5,879 nt of DNA. It comes from Oscillibacter sp. (GTDB taxonomy: Bacteria; Bacillota; Clostridia; Oscillospirales; Oscillospiraceae). Made by a program: the position numbers and the translations under genes. The DNA is taken from positions 1 to 5,879 of the forward strand of contig JAFSOM010000353.1 in the NCBI GenBank assembly GCA_017447005.1, given 5' to 3'. Shown here one piece after another: positions 5,838-5,879 of this stretch (position 1 is the first letter of the stretch; each line of letters starts with the position of its first letter). Below the pieces are notes generated by a model. That model searched no databases and had not been told where the DNA came from. It saw only the letters and a program-made list of their open reading frames with translations.

Positions 5838-5879
5838 GAGGATTTCAGAATTTTTTAGACACGCGGTTCATAAAAAACG

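Noticed and set aside
1..5879. CRISPR array, tRNA or rRNA genes, toxin-antitoxin pair
   Set aside because: No regularly spaced long repeats, no tRNA cloverleaf or rRNA motifs, and no second small gene pair were seen.

Overview
The window is almost entirely a site-specific recombination module, read leftwards on the minus strand. Three full-length large serine recombinases of 551, 565 and 536 residues lie head to tail, followed by a 136-residue protein that looks like a serine-recombinase catalytic domain without its catalytic residues. Junctions are extremely tight: a 1-nt gap, a 4-nt ATGA overlap, then a 4-nt gap. Each downstream gene has its own purine-rich ribosome binding site, so this is very probably one translationally coupled operon. 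The organism is most likely a fairly GC-rich member of Bacillota, probably a Clostridia-type gut or anaerobic bacterium. This rests on the recombinase architecture (catalytic domain, recombinase domain, zinc ribbon, coiled coil, as in TndX/TnpX/Ccr-type proteins), strong Shine-Dalgarno sequences and the overall base composition. It is an inference; no taxonomic marker is present.

Right edge (5728-5879): the upstream control region. It holds a good sigma-A-type promoter (TGGACA, 17 nt, extended TAAGAT), a perfect 5-3-5 dyad filling most of the promoter spacer, a direct repeat of the GGACAAA(A)ACG type, and a leader hairpin ending right against the ribosome binding site of the first gene. Centre (351-5727): the four-gene operon. 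Left edge (1-350): a non-coding scar region. Next to the operon are two abutting stem-loops with an exact 8-bp tandem repeat. Beyond them lies a short fragment of a further serine recombinase (a DDG-SG-FERSGFQ block). It stops abruptly at a sequence that looks like the end of a transposable element: TGT terminus and four iterated TGGTACACT motifs about 22 bp apart, as is typical of IS21/Tn7-like (IstA/TnsB) multi-site ends. That element would extend out of the window to the left.

Working together (inference): triplets of large serine recombinases are known at the ends of Bacillota integrative and conjugative or mobilisable elements and would carry out excision and integration of such an element. 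No cargo, conjugation genes or demonstrable attachment site is present here. The least expected component is the catalytically degenerate mini-recombinase. It is kept as an intact, well-initiated gene coupled to three apparently active enzymes, and is a candidate accessory or directionality factor.
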